Notes: a model not told the origin generated them from the sequence alone. Shown: positions 1-7,563, numbered from the stretch's first letter. The stretch is 28,854 nt of DNA from Cloacimonetes bacterium UBA3900 (GCA_002391675.1 DGFM01000041.1:1-28854); one strand, 5' to 3'. Program-made: numbers and translations.

Positions 1-1998
1 GTGCTGAAGTTTACCAAGATGCTGGTGAATCTGCGCGAAGGCGAGTTTGTGGAATATAACGCGGATTACTTCCGGGTTTATGCCGGTAAAGACCTCTGCT
101 TCAAACATTTCAATCAAAAGGATGAAGAGTATACCAAGGGCGACGAGATCCCCACGCAAGCGGTGTATTCCAAGCTGAGAGCGGAAGACGTGCAGCTCCT
201 GTCGCAATATGAATTCTTCATGGAGCAGGAGATCTTTGCCGAGGTGGAATCCACGGGCAAGCTTGTGAAGCTCTTTTCGGGTGGCTCAAACACGGGCAAG
301 AGGATGTATAAGCTTTTGGAAAGCAATGATTTGATCCATGCTTTGGAGGAGTTGACCTCAAAGCTTATGCAGGCAGAGGATCCCGTCAGCCGCAAAAAGG
401 TCTTTGACGAATATCACGCATCGCCACAGTGGCAGGATTTCTTCCCCATCTGCCAAAAAGACTTTCCTGAGATCTTCGACGTCGCCCTCAAACAAGACTT
501 TGATAAGAAGTACTTCTTCTGCAATGAAAAGAACGTCTTCATCGAGCTGGTAGGAGACGATTATGAGCTCTCGCGCATCGCTTTGGCCAAGGCTCTGGAT
601 AGCGTGTGCGAGCTGAAGAGCGTTGCGGAATTTGAGAGCGAAGTGCTGAAGTTTTTGAAGCTGATCAAGGAAACCATGCAACACCAGCGCAGAGCCTATA
701 CCATCGCCTGCGGAACCAGCTTCCACGCCACCAAGGTTGCCTCGCTGTTCTTCAATGAAATCGCAGGTTTTGAGATTATCCCCATCCTGCCGGGCGACTT
801 CAGGGGCGAGTATTCAAACTGCCTCAAAGATCACGACTTGATCATCGGCGTCTCGCAATCCGGCGAAACCAAAGATTTGATAGACATCTTCAACGATATT
901 GATGCCTCCGGACTGGATGTATCCAAAGTGGTGCTGGTAAACAACATGAACTCCACCCTGGGCCAGGAAAAGAGCGACGTGGCCATTCCCATCCTCTGTG
1001 GGCCCGAGATCGCCGTGCCGGCCACCAAAAGCTTCATGAACCAGATCACGCTGCTCTACTATCTGGCGATACGCACCGCGAAGATGATCCTGGAAGAGAC
1101 CGATAACGGCTGGAGCAAAAAGGAAAAGAGTGAAAAGCAGGCTCAGCTGGAGGTGCGCTTCAAAAACCTGGCCTACATCCCTGAGCTGATCAAGGAAACC
1201 GTTACCAATACTGCAGATATCATCGACGCCGTGGCGGCCAAGATCTATATGGAGCCCTCCCTGCATATTTTGGCTACCAAGATCACCGGTGTGGCCATGG
1301 AAGGCGCTTTGAAGATCAGGGAAACGGTGCTCAATCACGCCGAAGGTAAGGAAGCCAGCGAGTTTAAGCACGGGCCAAATACCATCTTGGGCAAAAATAC
1401 CGTCTTTGGGCTCAAACACGTGCGCAACTACAGCAAAACTTTCACCGACGCACTGGACGACGTCGGCGTTCAATGCACCGAGCATAAAGTGGACCGCAAG
1501 GAGATGATAGAGATCGTCAGAGCGCTCAGCGCCTGGATCTTTACCGCTGCCAAGCCCTTCAACCTCAGTGCCGAAGGCTACAAGATCTTCAATAACGTCA
1601 TCAGAGAGAAGGACTTCATCGAGCCCATGTATAGAAACTATCCTCTGATCTACGTCACCGGCCCCAGCGAAAGGGATGTCAACCTCACCATCTCTCAGAT
1701 CAATACCCACAAAATCAGGGGTGCGGATACCTATGTGATTGCAGAGGAAAACGATAACCTGCTCAAATACGCATCCGAAAAGCCCGACAAAGACCGCTAT
1801 TATGGCTGGAACTACATCTTCTTGCCCAAAACCAATGACAGCTTGCTCACCTGCTTCTCAGCCACCGTCGTCTTGCAGCTTCTGGCGCTTAAGATGAGCA
1901 TCCGCAAGATGAGGAAGCTGGACAGGCTGGGCATCGCAGACCACGGCGTGCATCCCGATGTGCCCAAAAACGTTTCCAAATCTATCACGGTGGATTGA
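1..1998 (+). CDS. glmS: Glutamine--fructose-6-phosphate aminotransferase (isomerizing), 5'-truncated by window edge, with large insertions
   Basis: GlmS makes glucosamine-6-phosphate from fructose-6-phosphate and glutamine, the first step towards UDP-GlcNAc for peptidoglycan and LPS. The frame is open from base 1, and its first residues (LREGEFVEYNADYFRVY) match the end of the glutaminase domain, so the catalytic N-terminus lies upstream and the GTG at base 1 is not a start. SIS domain 1 shows ACGTSFHA and VSQSGET; SIS domain 2 shows EGALKIRE (E434, K438, E441), EFKHGP (H457) and a C-terminal NVSKSITVD (K660). These match the E. coli isomerase residues E481, K485, E488, H504 and K603. The fragment is about 270 residues longer than the same part of E. 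coli GlmS. The extra sequence lies at about residues 95-230 (before SIS1) and about 465-555 (inside SIS2). ispF follows after 3 bases, suggesting an operon. The family is clear; the role of the inserts is unknown. Confidence 0.9.
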   Translation: MLKFTKMLVNLREGEFVEYNADYFRVYAGKDLCFKHFNQKDEEYTKGDEIPTQAVYSKLRAEDVQLLSQYEFFMEQEIFAEVESTGKLVKLFSGGSNTGKRMYKLLESNDLIHALEELTSKLMQAEDPVSRKKVFDEYHASPQWQDFFPICQKDFPEIFDVALKQDFDKKYFFCNEKNVFIELVGDDYELSRIALAKALDSVCELKSVAEFESEVLKFLKLIKETMQHQRRAYTIACGTSFHATKVASLFFNEIAGFEIIPILPGDFRGEYSNCLKDHDLIIGVSQSGETKDLIDIFNDIDASGLDVSKVVLVNNMNSTLGQEKSDVAIPILCGPEIAVPATKSFMNQITLLYYLAIRTAKMILEETDNGWSKKEKSEKQAQLEVRFKNLAYIPELIKETVTNTADIIDAVAAKIYMEPSLHILATKITGVAMEGALKIRETVLNHAEGKEASEFKHGPNTILGKNTVFGLKHVRNYSKTFTDALDDVGVQCTEHKVDRKEMIEIVRALSAWIFTAAKPFNLSAEGYKIFNNVIREKDFIEPMYRNYPLIYVTGPSERDVNLTISQINTHKIRGADTYVIAEENDNLLKYASEKPDKDRYYGWNYIFLPKTNDSLLTCFSATVVLQLLALKMSIRKMRKLDRLGIADHGVHPDVPKNVSKSITVD

Positions 1999-2001
1999 GC
2001 C

Positions 2002-2487
2002 ATGTTCAGGATAGGCCAAGGCTACGACGTCCATAAATTGGTGAGGGGTCGTCCGCTCATCCTGGGTGGGATCAAGATCGAGCACGAATATGGCCTGCTG
2101 GGCCATTCAGATGCGGATGTACTCCTTCATGCCGTGATGGACGCTCTCTTGGGAGCTTTGGCCCTGGGTGATATTGGAACACACTTCCCGCCCTCCGATC
2201 CCCAATATAAAGACGCCGATAGCGGCAAGCTGCTTGAAGCCGTGTGGCAGATGGTTTCTTCCCGGGGCTATCAATTGGCCAATCTGGATGCCACCATTGT
2301 GTGTGAACAGCCCAGGCTCAAACCCTATATCGAAGCCATGCGCAGCAATATCGCATCCATTTTGTGTGCAGATACCGGCCAGATTTCCCTCAAAGCCACC
2401 ACAGAGGAAGGACTGGGTGTCAGCGGTTCAGGTGGCGTTGCGGTTCATTGTGTGCTGATTTTGAGCTCTTCACAGCAGATGGACTAA
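2002..2487 (+). CDS. ispF: 2-C-methyl-D-erythritol 2,4-cyclodiphosphate synthase
   Basis: IspF cyclises CDP-methylerythritol 2-phosphate to methylerythritol 2,4-cyclodiphosphate with loss of CMP, in the MEP route to isoprenoids. The 161-residue length is typical. The N-terminal motif GQGYDVH gives metal ligands D9 and H11, and H43 in the LLHAVMD stretch completes the zinc site. GHSDADVLLH, GDIGTHFPPSDP and the C-terminal KATTEEGLG signature are all present. The start is 3 bases after the glmS stop with only a weak GGTGGA upstream, so translation is probably coupled to glmS. No other MEP-pathway gene lies in the window. Confidence 0.96.
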   Translation: MFRIGQGYDVHKLVRGRPLILGGIKIEHEYGLLGHSDADVLLHAVMDALLGALALGDIGTHFPPSDPQYKDADSGKLLEAVWQMVSSRGYQLANLDATIVCEQPRLKPYIEAMRSNIASILCADTGQISLKATTEEGLGVSGSGGVAVHCVLILSSSQQMD

Positions 2488-2495
2488 AAAAGAGC

Positions 2496-2522
2496 TTGAC
2501 CAAAATGGGCTTGAAATATACC
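2496..2522 (+). promoter_or_regulatory. Weak candidate sigma-70-type promoter ahead of the SpoVG-like gene
   Basis: TTGACC at 2496-2501 and TATACC at 2517-2522 are separated by 15 bases in the 65-bp gap between ispF and the next gene. The spacer is short and each hexamer is imperfect, so this is only a plausible start for transcription of the downstream aminotransferase/oxidoreductase operon. Confidence 0.25.
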
Positions 2523-2552
2523 TTGGTGACATATGGATAAAAGGAGTGAAAA

Positions 2553-2864
2553 ATGAATATACACTTTCGGGATGTACAGTCTGGAAGTGTGGAAGCACGT
2601 GCGGTTATCCAGATCGCCGATGGGGTTTTTCTGAACGAAATCGCCATCCTCAACTACGACGGCGAGATCGTGGTGGAATTTCCCCGCAAGAGTTTTATTG
2701 GAAAAAGCAAGCGCACTCACTACATTGATATTGTTACTTTTGAAGACAACGACAAGCGCATCGTCTGGGAGCTTCAGATCAAAGCTGCATATCAGGAGTG
2801 GCGCAAGACCAATAAGAAAGTACTCGTATATGACAAAAATAATATAGATGGAGGATCATCATGA
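2553..2864 (+). CDS. SpoVG-family-like small protein
   Basis: A 103-residue protein with a good ribosome binding site (AAAGGAG at 2540-2546), which sets the start at 2553. By eye, residues about 15-85 follow the SpoVG pattern: a strand ending in ARAVIQIADGVFLNEIAIL, a loop with DGEIVVEFPRKSF, an HYIDIV segment, and a C-terminal helix with AYQEWRK. SpoVG proteins are small nucleic-acid-binding regulators first linked to septation and sporulation in Firmicutes, and they also occur in non-sporulating bacteria. The stop overlaps the aminotransferase start in an ATGA, so the two are translationally coupled. The assignment rests on pattern alone, and the tail KTNKKVLVYDKNNIDGGSS has no match in my memory. 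It could instead be an unrelated small beta-rich protein. Confidence 0.55.
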   Translation: MNIHFRDVQSGSVEARAVIQIADGVFLNEIAILNYDGEIVVEFPRKSFIGKSKRTHYIDIVTFEDNDKRIVWELQIKAAYQEWRKTNKKVLVYDKNNIDGGSS

Positions 2865-4084
2865 TCACCGATTTACAAGCTGCGTTATCTACCAGTGCAA
2901 AAGGTATGAAGCGTTCCGCTATCCGCGAGCTGCTCAAGTATTTGGGACAGCCCGGCCTCATCTCATTCTCCGGAGGATTCCCCTCCCCGCTTACATTCCC
3001 CGTCAAAGAACTCAAAGAAGTCATGAACGAAGTGATGGACAACGAAGCCAACATTGCCCTGCAGTATGGCTCCACCGAAGGTGACACCCTGTTGCGTGAA
3101 CTCTTGGTTAAGAGATACAATGCTCAAGGTTTGAACATCGGCATGGAAAACGTAATCATCACCACAGCCTCTCAGCAGGCACTTGACCTCGTTGGCAGAA
3201 TCTTCATCGATCCGGGCGATCCCGTGATCGTGGGCCTGCCTTCCTACCTGGGCGGCATCAACGCCTTCAACTCCTACGGTGCCAAAATGATAGGCATCCC
3301 CATGGATGAAGAGGGCGAAGACCCCGTCTACATGGAAGAGAGGATCAAAGAACAGATTGCTCAGGGTAAGAGACCCAAATTCATCTATCTGATTCCGGAC
3401 TTCCACAACCCCGCCGGCATGACCATGAGCGAGCGCAGAAGGAGAGAAATCCTGGATATTGCCCGCCGTTATGACATCCTCATCCTCGAAGACAGCCCCT
3501 ATCGTGAGCTGCGCTACGAAGGTGAAGAGCAAAAGACTATCTATGAACTCGATGGCACCGGCCACGTGATCCTTTTGGGCACCTTCTCCAAAATCTTCTG
3601 CCCCGGCTTCAGAATTGGTTGGGTGATCGGTCATCCAGACGTCCTGGATAAGATCGTCGTTGCCAAACAATCGGCAGATCTCTGCACCCCGCCCTTCACG
3701 CAGCGCATCGCCGCCCGCTTTATGGAAAAAGGTCTCTTGGACAGCAAGATCGAAGAGATCAAAAAGATGTACAGCGTAAAGCAGAAAGGCATGCTGAAAG
3801 CCCTGGAAGACTTCATGCCGGAAGAGTTTACCTGGACGCGTCCTGAAGGTGGACTGTTCCTGATGCTGGAAGGCCCCGAATACCTCGATACCAACGCCGT
3901 GCTGCTTGATTGTATCAAGGAAGCAAACGTAGCCTATGTGGCTGGCACCTCCTTCTTCTGCGACGGTGGCGGCCATCACACCATGCGTCTGAACTTCTCC
4001 TACGAAAGCGAGGAGACAAACCGCGAAGGTGCCAAGCGCCTGGGTGATTTCTACAAGAAGCAGATCGCAAATCACAACAAGTAA
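2861..4084 (+). CDS. PLP-dependent class I/II aminotransferase (2-aminoadipate/aromatic/branched-chain LysN-Aro8-like)
   Basis: A fold-type I aminotransferase of 407 residues. Signatures are the N-terminal ISFSGGFPSP, QYGSTEGDTLLRELL, TTASQQALDLVGR, PDFHNPAGMTMS, the EDSPYRELRY segment carrying the cofactor Asp/Tyr, and the Schiff-base lysine K244 in GTFSKIFCPGFRIGW. The subgroup (LysN/Aro8-like) accepts 2-aminoadipate, aromatic or branched-chain amino acids with 2-oxoglutarate; the sequence alone does not fix the substrate. GGAGG at 2850-2854 and the ATGA overlap with the preceding gene define the start. It precedes a four-subunit 2-oxoacid:ferredoxin oxidoreductase, so it probably supplies the 2-oxoacid from an amino acid. 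Its cofactor could come from the kinase encoded at 7639-8484. Confidence 0.88.
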   Translation: MITDLQAALSTSAKGMKRSAIRELLKYLGQPGLISFSGGFPSPLTFPVKELKEVMNEVMDNEANIALQYGSTEGDTLLRELLVKRYNAQGLNIGMENVIITTASQQALDLVGRIFIDPGDPVIVGLPSYLGGINAFNSYGAKMIGIPMDEEGEDPVYMEERIKEQIAQGKRPKFIYLIPDFHNPAGMTMSERRRREILDIARRYDILILEDSPYRELRYEGEEQKTIYELDGTGHVILLGTFSKIFCPGFRIGWVIGHPDVLDKIVVAKQSADLCTPPFTQRIAARFMEKGLLDSKIEEIKKMYSVKQKGMLKALEDFMPEEFTWTRPEGGLFLMLEGPEYLDTNAVLLDCIKEANVAYVAGTSFFCDGGGHHTMRLNFSYESEETNREGAKRLGDFYKKQIANHNK

Positions 4085-4099
4085 TAATTGTTCAAGTAT

Positions 4100-4137
4100 C
4101 TCTCCCCTGCCCTTGGCTTTTCAAAGGCGGGGGAGAG
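4100..4137 (+). promoter_or_regulatory. Intra-operon hairpin between the aminotransferase and ferredoxin-subunit genes
   Basis: CTCTCCCCTGCC (4100-4111) pairs with GGCGGGGGAGAG (4126-4137) over 12 bp including one T-G wobble. After a C/A mismatch a further TTG/CAA pairing shortens the loop to 6 bases. There is no T-run directly after it, so a processing, stabilising or attenuation role fits better than a full terminator. Confidence 0.55.
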
Positions 4138-4183
4138 CCGTCTAAATCTTTATTTAACAATAACAAGATATATGGAGGAAAAG

Positions 4184-4483
4184 ATGCCCAAAAAAGTCCA
4201 GAGAGACAAGTCAGGCATGATCATCCGAGAAGAAGACATTCCAGAGAAAATGGAAGTCGAAATCACCGAGGTAAAAGACCCGGGAGACCGGAGTTCTCCC
4301 GTGTGGATCTATTACAACTGGTGCAAAAAGTGTGGTATCTGTGTGGCGTTTTGTCCCACCGGGTGCCTTGGACGTCGAGCGGATGGCTCACCTTATGTAG
4401 CGAATCCGGAAAAATGCATTCATTGTGAGACTTGTGATAGGCTATGCCCAGACTTTGCCATCACCGGTGCCAAGGAGCGCTAA
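4184..4483 (+). CDS. korD: 2-oxoacid:ferredoxin oxidoreductase, delta (2x[4Fe-4S] ferredoxin) subunit
   Basis: A 99-residue ferredoxin-type subunit that carries electrons from the thiamine-diphosphate centre to ferredoxin. Two cluster motifs are present: C47-x2-C50-x2-C53-x3-C57-P and C78-x2-C81-x2-C84-x3-C88-P. The first contains GICVAFCPTGC, as in 2-oxoglutarate oxidoreductase delta subunits. I chose the ATG at 4184 because GGAGGA (4174-4179) sits just upstream. The in-frame ATG at 4172 overlaps that ribosome binding site, and the frame could be extended further to a TTG at 4088, but that extension would run through the 4100-4137 hairpin and has no family similarity. The D-A-B-C gene order is common for this enzyme in bacteria. 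Confidence 0.88.
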   Translation: MPKKVQRDKSGMIIREEDIPEKMEVEITEVKDPGDRSSPVWIYYNWCKKCGICVAFCPTGCLGRRADGSPYVANPEKCIHCETCDRLCPDFAITGAKER

Positions 4484-4498
4484 GGAGTAAGAAAAGAA

Positions 4499-5758
4499 AT
4501 GTCAAAAGCAAAAGAAAACACCAAAACTGCTGCCCCCAAGGCGAAAGCCAAACCCAAAGCCAAAGCAACTGAAGCAGAAGTGAAAGTTCCCGGTCCTTTG
4601 GAGGAGCTTGAACAGAAGCACGAGCGCAAAAACGTGCTGATGCAGGGCAACGAAGCCGTAGCTTATGGAGCTTTGGATGCCGGTTGCAATTTCTTTGCCG
4701 GTTATCCCATCACACCTTCCACGGAGATTGCCGAAATCTTGGCGCGTGAGCTTCCCAAGCGTGGCGGCGTCTTCATCCAGATGGAAGATGAAATTGCCAG
4801 TATTTGTGCCATCACAGGCGCTTCATTGGCAGGAGCCAAAGCGCTCACTGCCACCAGTGGCCCCGGATTTTCCCTCATGCAGGAAGGCATTGGCTTTGCC
4901 AAGATCACCGAGACACCCTGCGTGGTGGTAAACGTTCAAAGAGCAGGCCCATCCACAGGTATGCCCACCAGCCCCTCTCAGGCTGACATCATGCAAGCCC
5001 GCTGGGGTTCACATGGAGACAGCCCTGCCATCGTCCTTTACCCCGATAGCGTGAAGGAAAGCTACGAGCTCACCATCAGGGCCATCAACCTCAGCGAAAA
5101 GTACCGCACCTGCGTGGTGCTCTTGCTGGATGAGGTGATCGGTCATATGCGGGAATCCGTGCTCTTGCCAGACCTCAGAAACACCCGCGTGATCAGCAGG
5201 ATCAAGCCCAATGTGCCGCCTCATTGGTACAAGCACTATGATAAAGACCAAAAGTATCTCTCACCTTTGGCCAGCTATGGCGAAGGATATAGATTCCACG
5301 TGACAGGCCTCACTCACGACGCGCTTGGCTTCCCCACCAATAAGCCCGCTGAAGGAGCCGAAATGATGGCCCGTCTGCGCAATAAAATCACCTATAATAT
5401 CCGAGACTTGGTCCAGATAGAAAGCCATCAGATGGAAGATGCCACGATAGCGATCTTTGCAGCAGGCATCACCGCTCGCTCTGCCAAAGCTGCCGTAGCG
5501 ATGGCTCGCAGCGAAGGCATCAAGCTTGGGCTGTTGCGTCCGCTCACCATCTGGCCCTTCCCGGATGAAGCGGTGCGCAAGATGCTGCAAGACGTTGAAG
5601 CCGTGATCGTTCCCGAGCTCAACCAGGGCCAGTTTATCCGTGAGATCAAACGCCTGACCCGTGACAAGAGCGAAGGCACAGTGGTAGGCCTCACCAAGGT
5701 CAATGGACAGATGCTCACACCAAACGAAATCCTCAGTAAAGTCAAGGAGGTGATGTAA
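4499..5758 (+). CDS. korA: 2-oxoacid:ferredoxin oxidoreductase alpha subunit with Lys/Ala-rich N-terminal tail
   Basis: The alpha subunit holds the pyrimidine-binding domain of the thiamine-diphosphate enzyme that oxidatively decarboxylates a 2-oxoacid to acyl-CoA and reduces ferredoxin. Family motifs: GNEAVAYGALDAG (50-62), GYPITPSTEI (68-77), TSGPGFSLM (119-127) and RAGPSTGMPT (148-157). A transketolase C-terminal-like domain occupies about 315-419, ending in the usual N-G-Q-M-L-TPNEIL region. Residues 1-40 are an unusual extension, rich in Lys, Ala and Pro (KAKAKPKAKATEAEVK), ahead of the normal start of homology near residue 43. AAGGAG at 4482-4487 supports the start. The stop overlaps the beta-subunit start by one base. 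The residues suggest a 2-oxoglutarate-type enzyme, but branched-chain or other oxoacids cannot be excluded. Confidence 0.92.
   Translation: MSKAKENTKTAAPKAKAKPKAKATEAEVKVPGPLEELEQKHERKNVLMQGNEAVAYGALDAGCNFFAGYPITPSTEIAEILARELPKRGGVFIQMEDEIASICAITGASLAGAKALTATSGPGFSLMQEGIGFAKITETPCVVVNVQRAGPSTGMPTSPSQADIMQARWGSHGDSPAIVLYPDSVKESYELTIRAINLSEKYRTCVVLLLDEVIGHMRESVLLPDLRNTRVISRIKPNVPPHWYKHYDKDQKYLSPLASYGEGYRFHVTGLTHDALGFPTNKPAEGAEMMARLRNKITYNIRDLVQIESHQMEDATIAIFAAGITARSAKAAVAMARSEGIKLGLLRPLTIWPFPDEAVRKMLQDVEAVIVPELNQGQFIREIKRLTRDKSEGTVVGLTKVNGQMLTPNEILSKVKEVM
5744..5754 (+). promoter_or_regulatory. Extended Shine-Dalgarno sequence for korB
   Basis: AAGGAGGTGAT lies inside the last codons of korA and is complementary over 11 bases to the conserved anti-Shine-Dalgarno 3' end of 16S rRNA. 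It is placed to initiate korB at 5758, so beta-subunit translation does not depend only on coupling. Confidence 0.8.
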
Positions 5759-6600
5759 TGGCCAATATACCCCAAAAAGTAGTGCATGATTATCTCAGAC
5801 ACGATAAAAAGTTCCCGCACGTCTGGTGTGCCGGCTGCAGCAATGGAATCGTACTTGGTTCCATCATCAGAGGCGTTGCCAGCCTGGAGATAGACCGCGA
5901 TGACGTCGTGATGGTATCCGGTATCGGTTGTTCTTCACGTATGCCCGTGTATGTGGACTTCAATACGCTTCACACCCTGCATGGAAGAGCCATCGCCTTT
6001 GCCACAGGCATCAAGATGTACAAACCCCATCTGAAGGTGATTGTCGTCACCGGTGATGGAGACTGCACAGCGATCGGTGGCAACCACCTGATCCACGCTG
6101 CCAGACGCAACCTTGATCTCACTGTAATCCTGATCAACAACAACATCTACGGCATGACCGGCGGCCAGGCTTCGCCCACCACGCCTCACGAGGCGATCGC
6201 CACCACAGCGCCTTATGGCAACATAGAGCCGGATTTTGATATCTGCAAGCTCGCCATTGGCGCAGGAGCCACACACGTGGCCCGCACCACCGCTTTCCAC
6301 ACGCAAGAAGTGCAGAGGATGGTGGTCGATTCCCTCACGCATCCCGGCTTCAGCCTCATCGAAGTGGTGAGTGCCTGCCCCGTCATCTACGGACGCCTCA
6401 ATAAAAAGGGTGGCCCCAGCCAGATGATGAAAGAGATGCGGGACAACTCCATCCCACTTTCAGCCGTGGACAAGCTGCCTCCTGAAAAGGTGGAAGGCAA
6501 AATCGTCCGTGGAACTCTGATCAAAGAGGTCAAGCCAGAATATTCTGAATTGTATGCAGACTTACTCGAACGTGTTTCTGCCATGGGAGATGAAGAATGA
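5758..6600 (+). CDS. korB: 2-oxoacid:ferredoxin oxidoreductase beta subunit (thiamine diphosphate binding)
   Basis: The beta subunit binds the diphosphate part of thiamine diphosphate and contributes to the internal [4Fe-4S] cluster. Motifs are WCAGC (23-27), GIGCSS (55-60), the metal/diphosphate motif GDGDCTAIGGNH (99-110) followed by NNNIYGMTGGQ (127-137), and the later SACPVIYGRLN. The GMTGGQxSPTTP pattern is characteristic of the 2-oxoglutarate/2-oxoisovalerate oxidoreductase branch. The length of 280 residues is normal. The gene overlaps korA by 1 base and korC by 4 bases (ATGA). With the ferredoxin subunit it forms the catalytic core; reduced ferredoxin would feed hydrogen formation or NAD reduction elsewhere. 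Confidence 0.93.
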   Translation: MANIPQKVVHDYLRHDKKFPHVWCAGCSNGIVLGSIIRGVASLEIDRDDVVMVSGIGCSSRMPVYVDFNTLHTLHGRAIAFATGIKMYKPHLKVIVVTGDGDCTAIGGNHLIHAARRNLDLTVILINNNIYGMTGGQASPTTPHEAIATTAPYGNIEPDFDICKLAIGAGATHVARTTAFHTQEVQRMVVDSLTHPGFSLIEVVSACPVIYGRLNKKGGPSQMMKEMRDNSIPLSAVDKLPPEKVEGKIVRGTLIKEVKPEYSELYADLLERVSAMGDEE

Positions 6601-7151
6601 AGAACTATGAAATCAGACTTTCCGGCAGCGGTGGTCAAGGCCTCATCTTAGCCAGCATTATCCTGGCAAGAGCCGCTGTGATCGATAAACGTCACGTAAC
6701 CCAAACCCAGAGCTATGGCCCGGAATCCCGTGGGGGTTCTTCACGCGCAGACGTGATCATCAGCGACAGAGAAATCTACTACCCTGAAGCTATGAACTTC
6801 AACTGCCTGCTCGCCCTCACGCAGGAAGCCTGCGATAAATACCTCTTCGATCTCAGAGAAGACGGCATCCTTATCGTGGATACCACCTACGTGAAAAACA
6901 TCGCTCTGGCAGCTGACAACACCTACGAACTTCCCTTCACAGACATCGCCATCGAAAGGCTCGGTTCCGCCATCAGCACCAACATCCTCGCTTTGGGATT
7001 CCTGGTGCGCCTCACCAAGGTGGTCAAAGAAGAATCTCTTGCCACTTCCCTGAAACTGAGCGTGAAACCAGCCTTTGTAGACCTCAACCTCAAAGCTCTG
7101 GAGATCGGCTATGATTTGGCGGATCAGTATATGAGCGGGAGCAAGAAATGA
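6597..7151 (+). CDS. korC: 2-oxoacid:ferredoxin oxidoreductase gamma subunit
   Basis: A 184-residue protein of the pyruvate/ketoisovalerate oxidoreductase gamma family. The diagnostic N-terminal Gly-rich loop SGSGGQGLILAS (9-20) and the TQTQSYGPESRGGSSRADVIIS segment (here split by me as TQTQSYGPESRGG followed by SSRADVIIS) are present. This subunit completes the alpha-beta-gamma-delta enzyme and interacts with the CoA-binding region in characterised relatives. The start overlaps the korB stop in ATGA, with GGGAG at 6585-6589 as ribosome binding site. The stop overlaps the next gene in the same way, so the last five genes were probably kept together for stoichiometric expression. Confidence 0.92.
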   Translation: MKNYEIRLSGSGGQGLILASIILARAAVIDKRHVTQTQSYGPESRGGSSRADVIISDREIYYPEAMNFNCLLALTQEACDKYLFDLREDGILIVDTTYVKNIALAADNTYELPFTDIAIERLGSAISTNILALGFLVRLTKVVKEESLATSLKLSVKPAFVDLNLKALEIGYDLADQYMSGSKK

Positions 7152-7549
7152 TCAAGAAGGTCAGTCACATCGGCATCGCAGTGAAGGATTTGGACGAAGG
7201 GATTGCCCTCTATGAAAAGCTGGGCCTCACTCTCGAAGGAGTGGAAGAAGTCCCTTCTCAGATGGTGAAAGTAGCCTTTTTCCCCGTTGGCGACACACGC
7301 ATCGAGCTCGTGGCGCCCACATCTGAAGATAGCCCTGTAGCCAAGTTTATCGAAAAAAGAGGCGAAGGCGTGCAACACGTTGCCTTTGCAGTCGATGACC
7401 TGGAAGCAGCGCTCAAAGAAACAGAGGAAAAAGGCATTCGCCTCATAGACAAAACACCCCGTCCCGGAGCCCATAAAGCCGATATAGCTTTCCTGCACCC
7501 CAAATCAACCCTGGGTGTGCTGATGGAGCTCTGTAAGGAAAACCATTAA
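7148..7549 (+). CDS. mce: Methylmalonyl-CoA epimerase
   Basis: A VOC-superfamily metalloenzyme that interconverts (R)- and (S)-methylmalonyl-CoA. It has the family length (133 aa) and the two VOC half-repeats; metal ligands fit H7 (VSHIGIAV), E53, H77 (GVQHVAFAV) and E127 (LMELC). Other family marks are the KLG segment, RIELVAPTSEDSPVAKF, and the conserved PRPGAHKADIAFLHPKST stretch. The gene overlaps korC by 4 bases. Its place in this operon suggests that the oxidoreductase yields succinyl-CoA (or that propionyl-CoA is handled), which a B12-dependent mutase, not in this window, would link to methylmalonyl-CoA. This pathway link is an inference. Confidence 0.94.
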   Translation: MIKKVSHIGIAVKDLDEGIALYEKLGLTLEGVEEVPSQMVKVAFFPVGDTRIELVAPTSEDSPVAKFIEKRGEGVQHVAFAVDDLEAALKETEEKGIRLIDKTPRPGAHKADIAFLHPKSTLGVLMELCKENH

Positions 7550-7563
7550 TCAACTTAACTTGT

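Noticed and set aside
1..3. GTG at base 1 as the glmS start
   Set aside because: The following residues match the end of the glutaminase domain, so the codon is internal and the gene is cut by the window edge.
814..1710. 298-codon open frame antisense to glmS
   Set aside because: It lies wholly opposite a conserved gene, its translation shows no family resemblance, and it is explained by the codon bias of the plus-strand gene.
2963..4075. 370-codon open frame antisense to the aminotransferase
   Set aside because: It mirrors the conserved aminotransferase gene and has no recognisable motif or ribosome binding site.
4088..4483. Longer korD starting at a TTG
   Set aside because: The extension would translate the 4100-4137 hairpin; GGAGGA at 4174-4179 points to the ATG at 4184.
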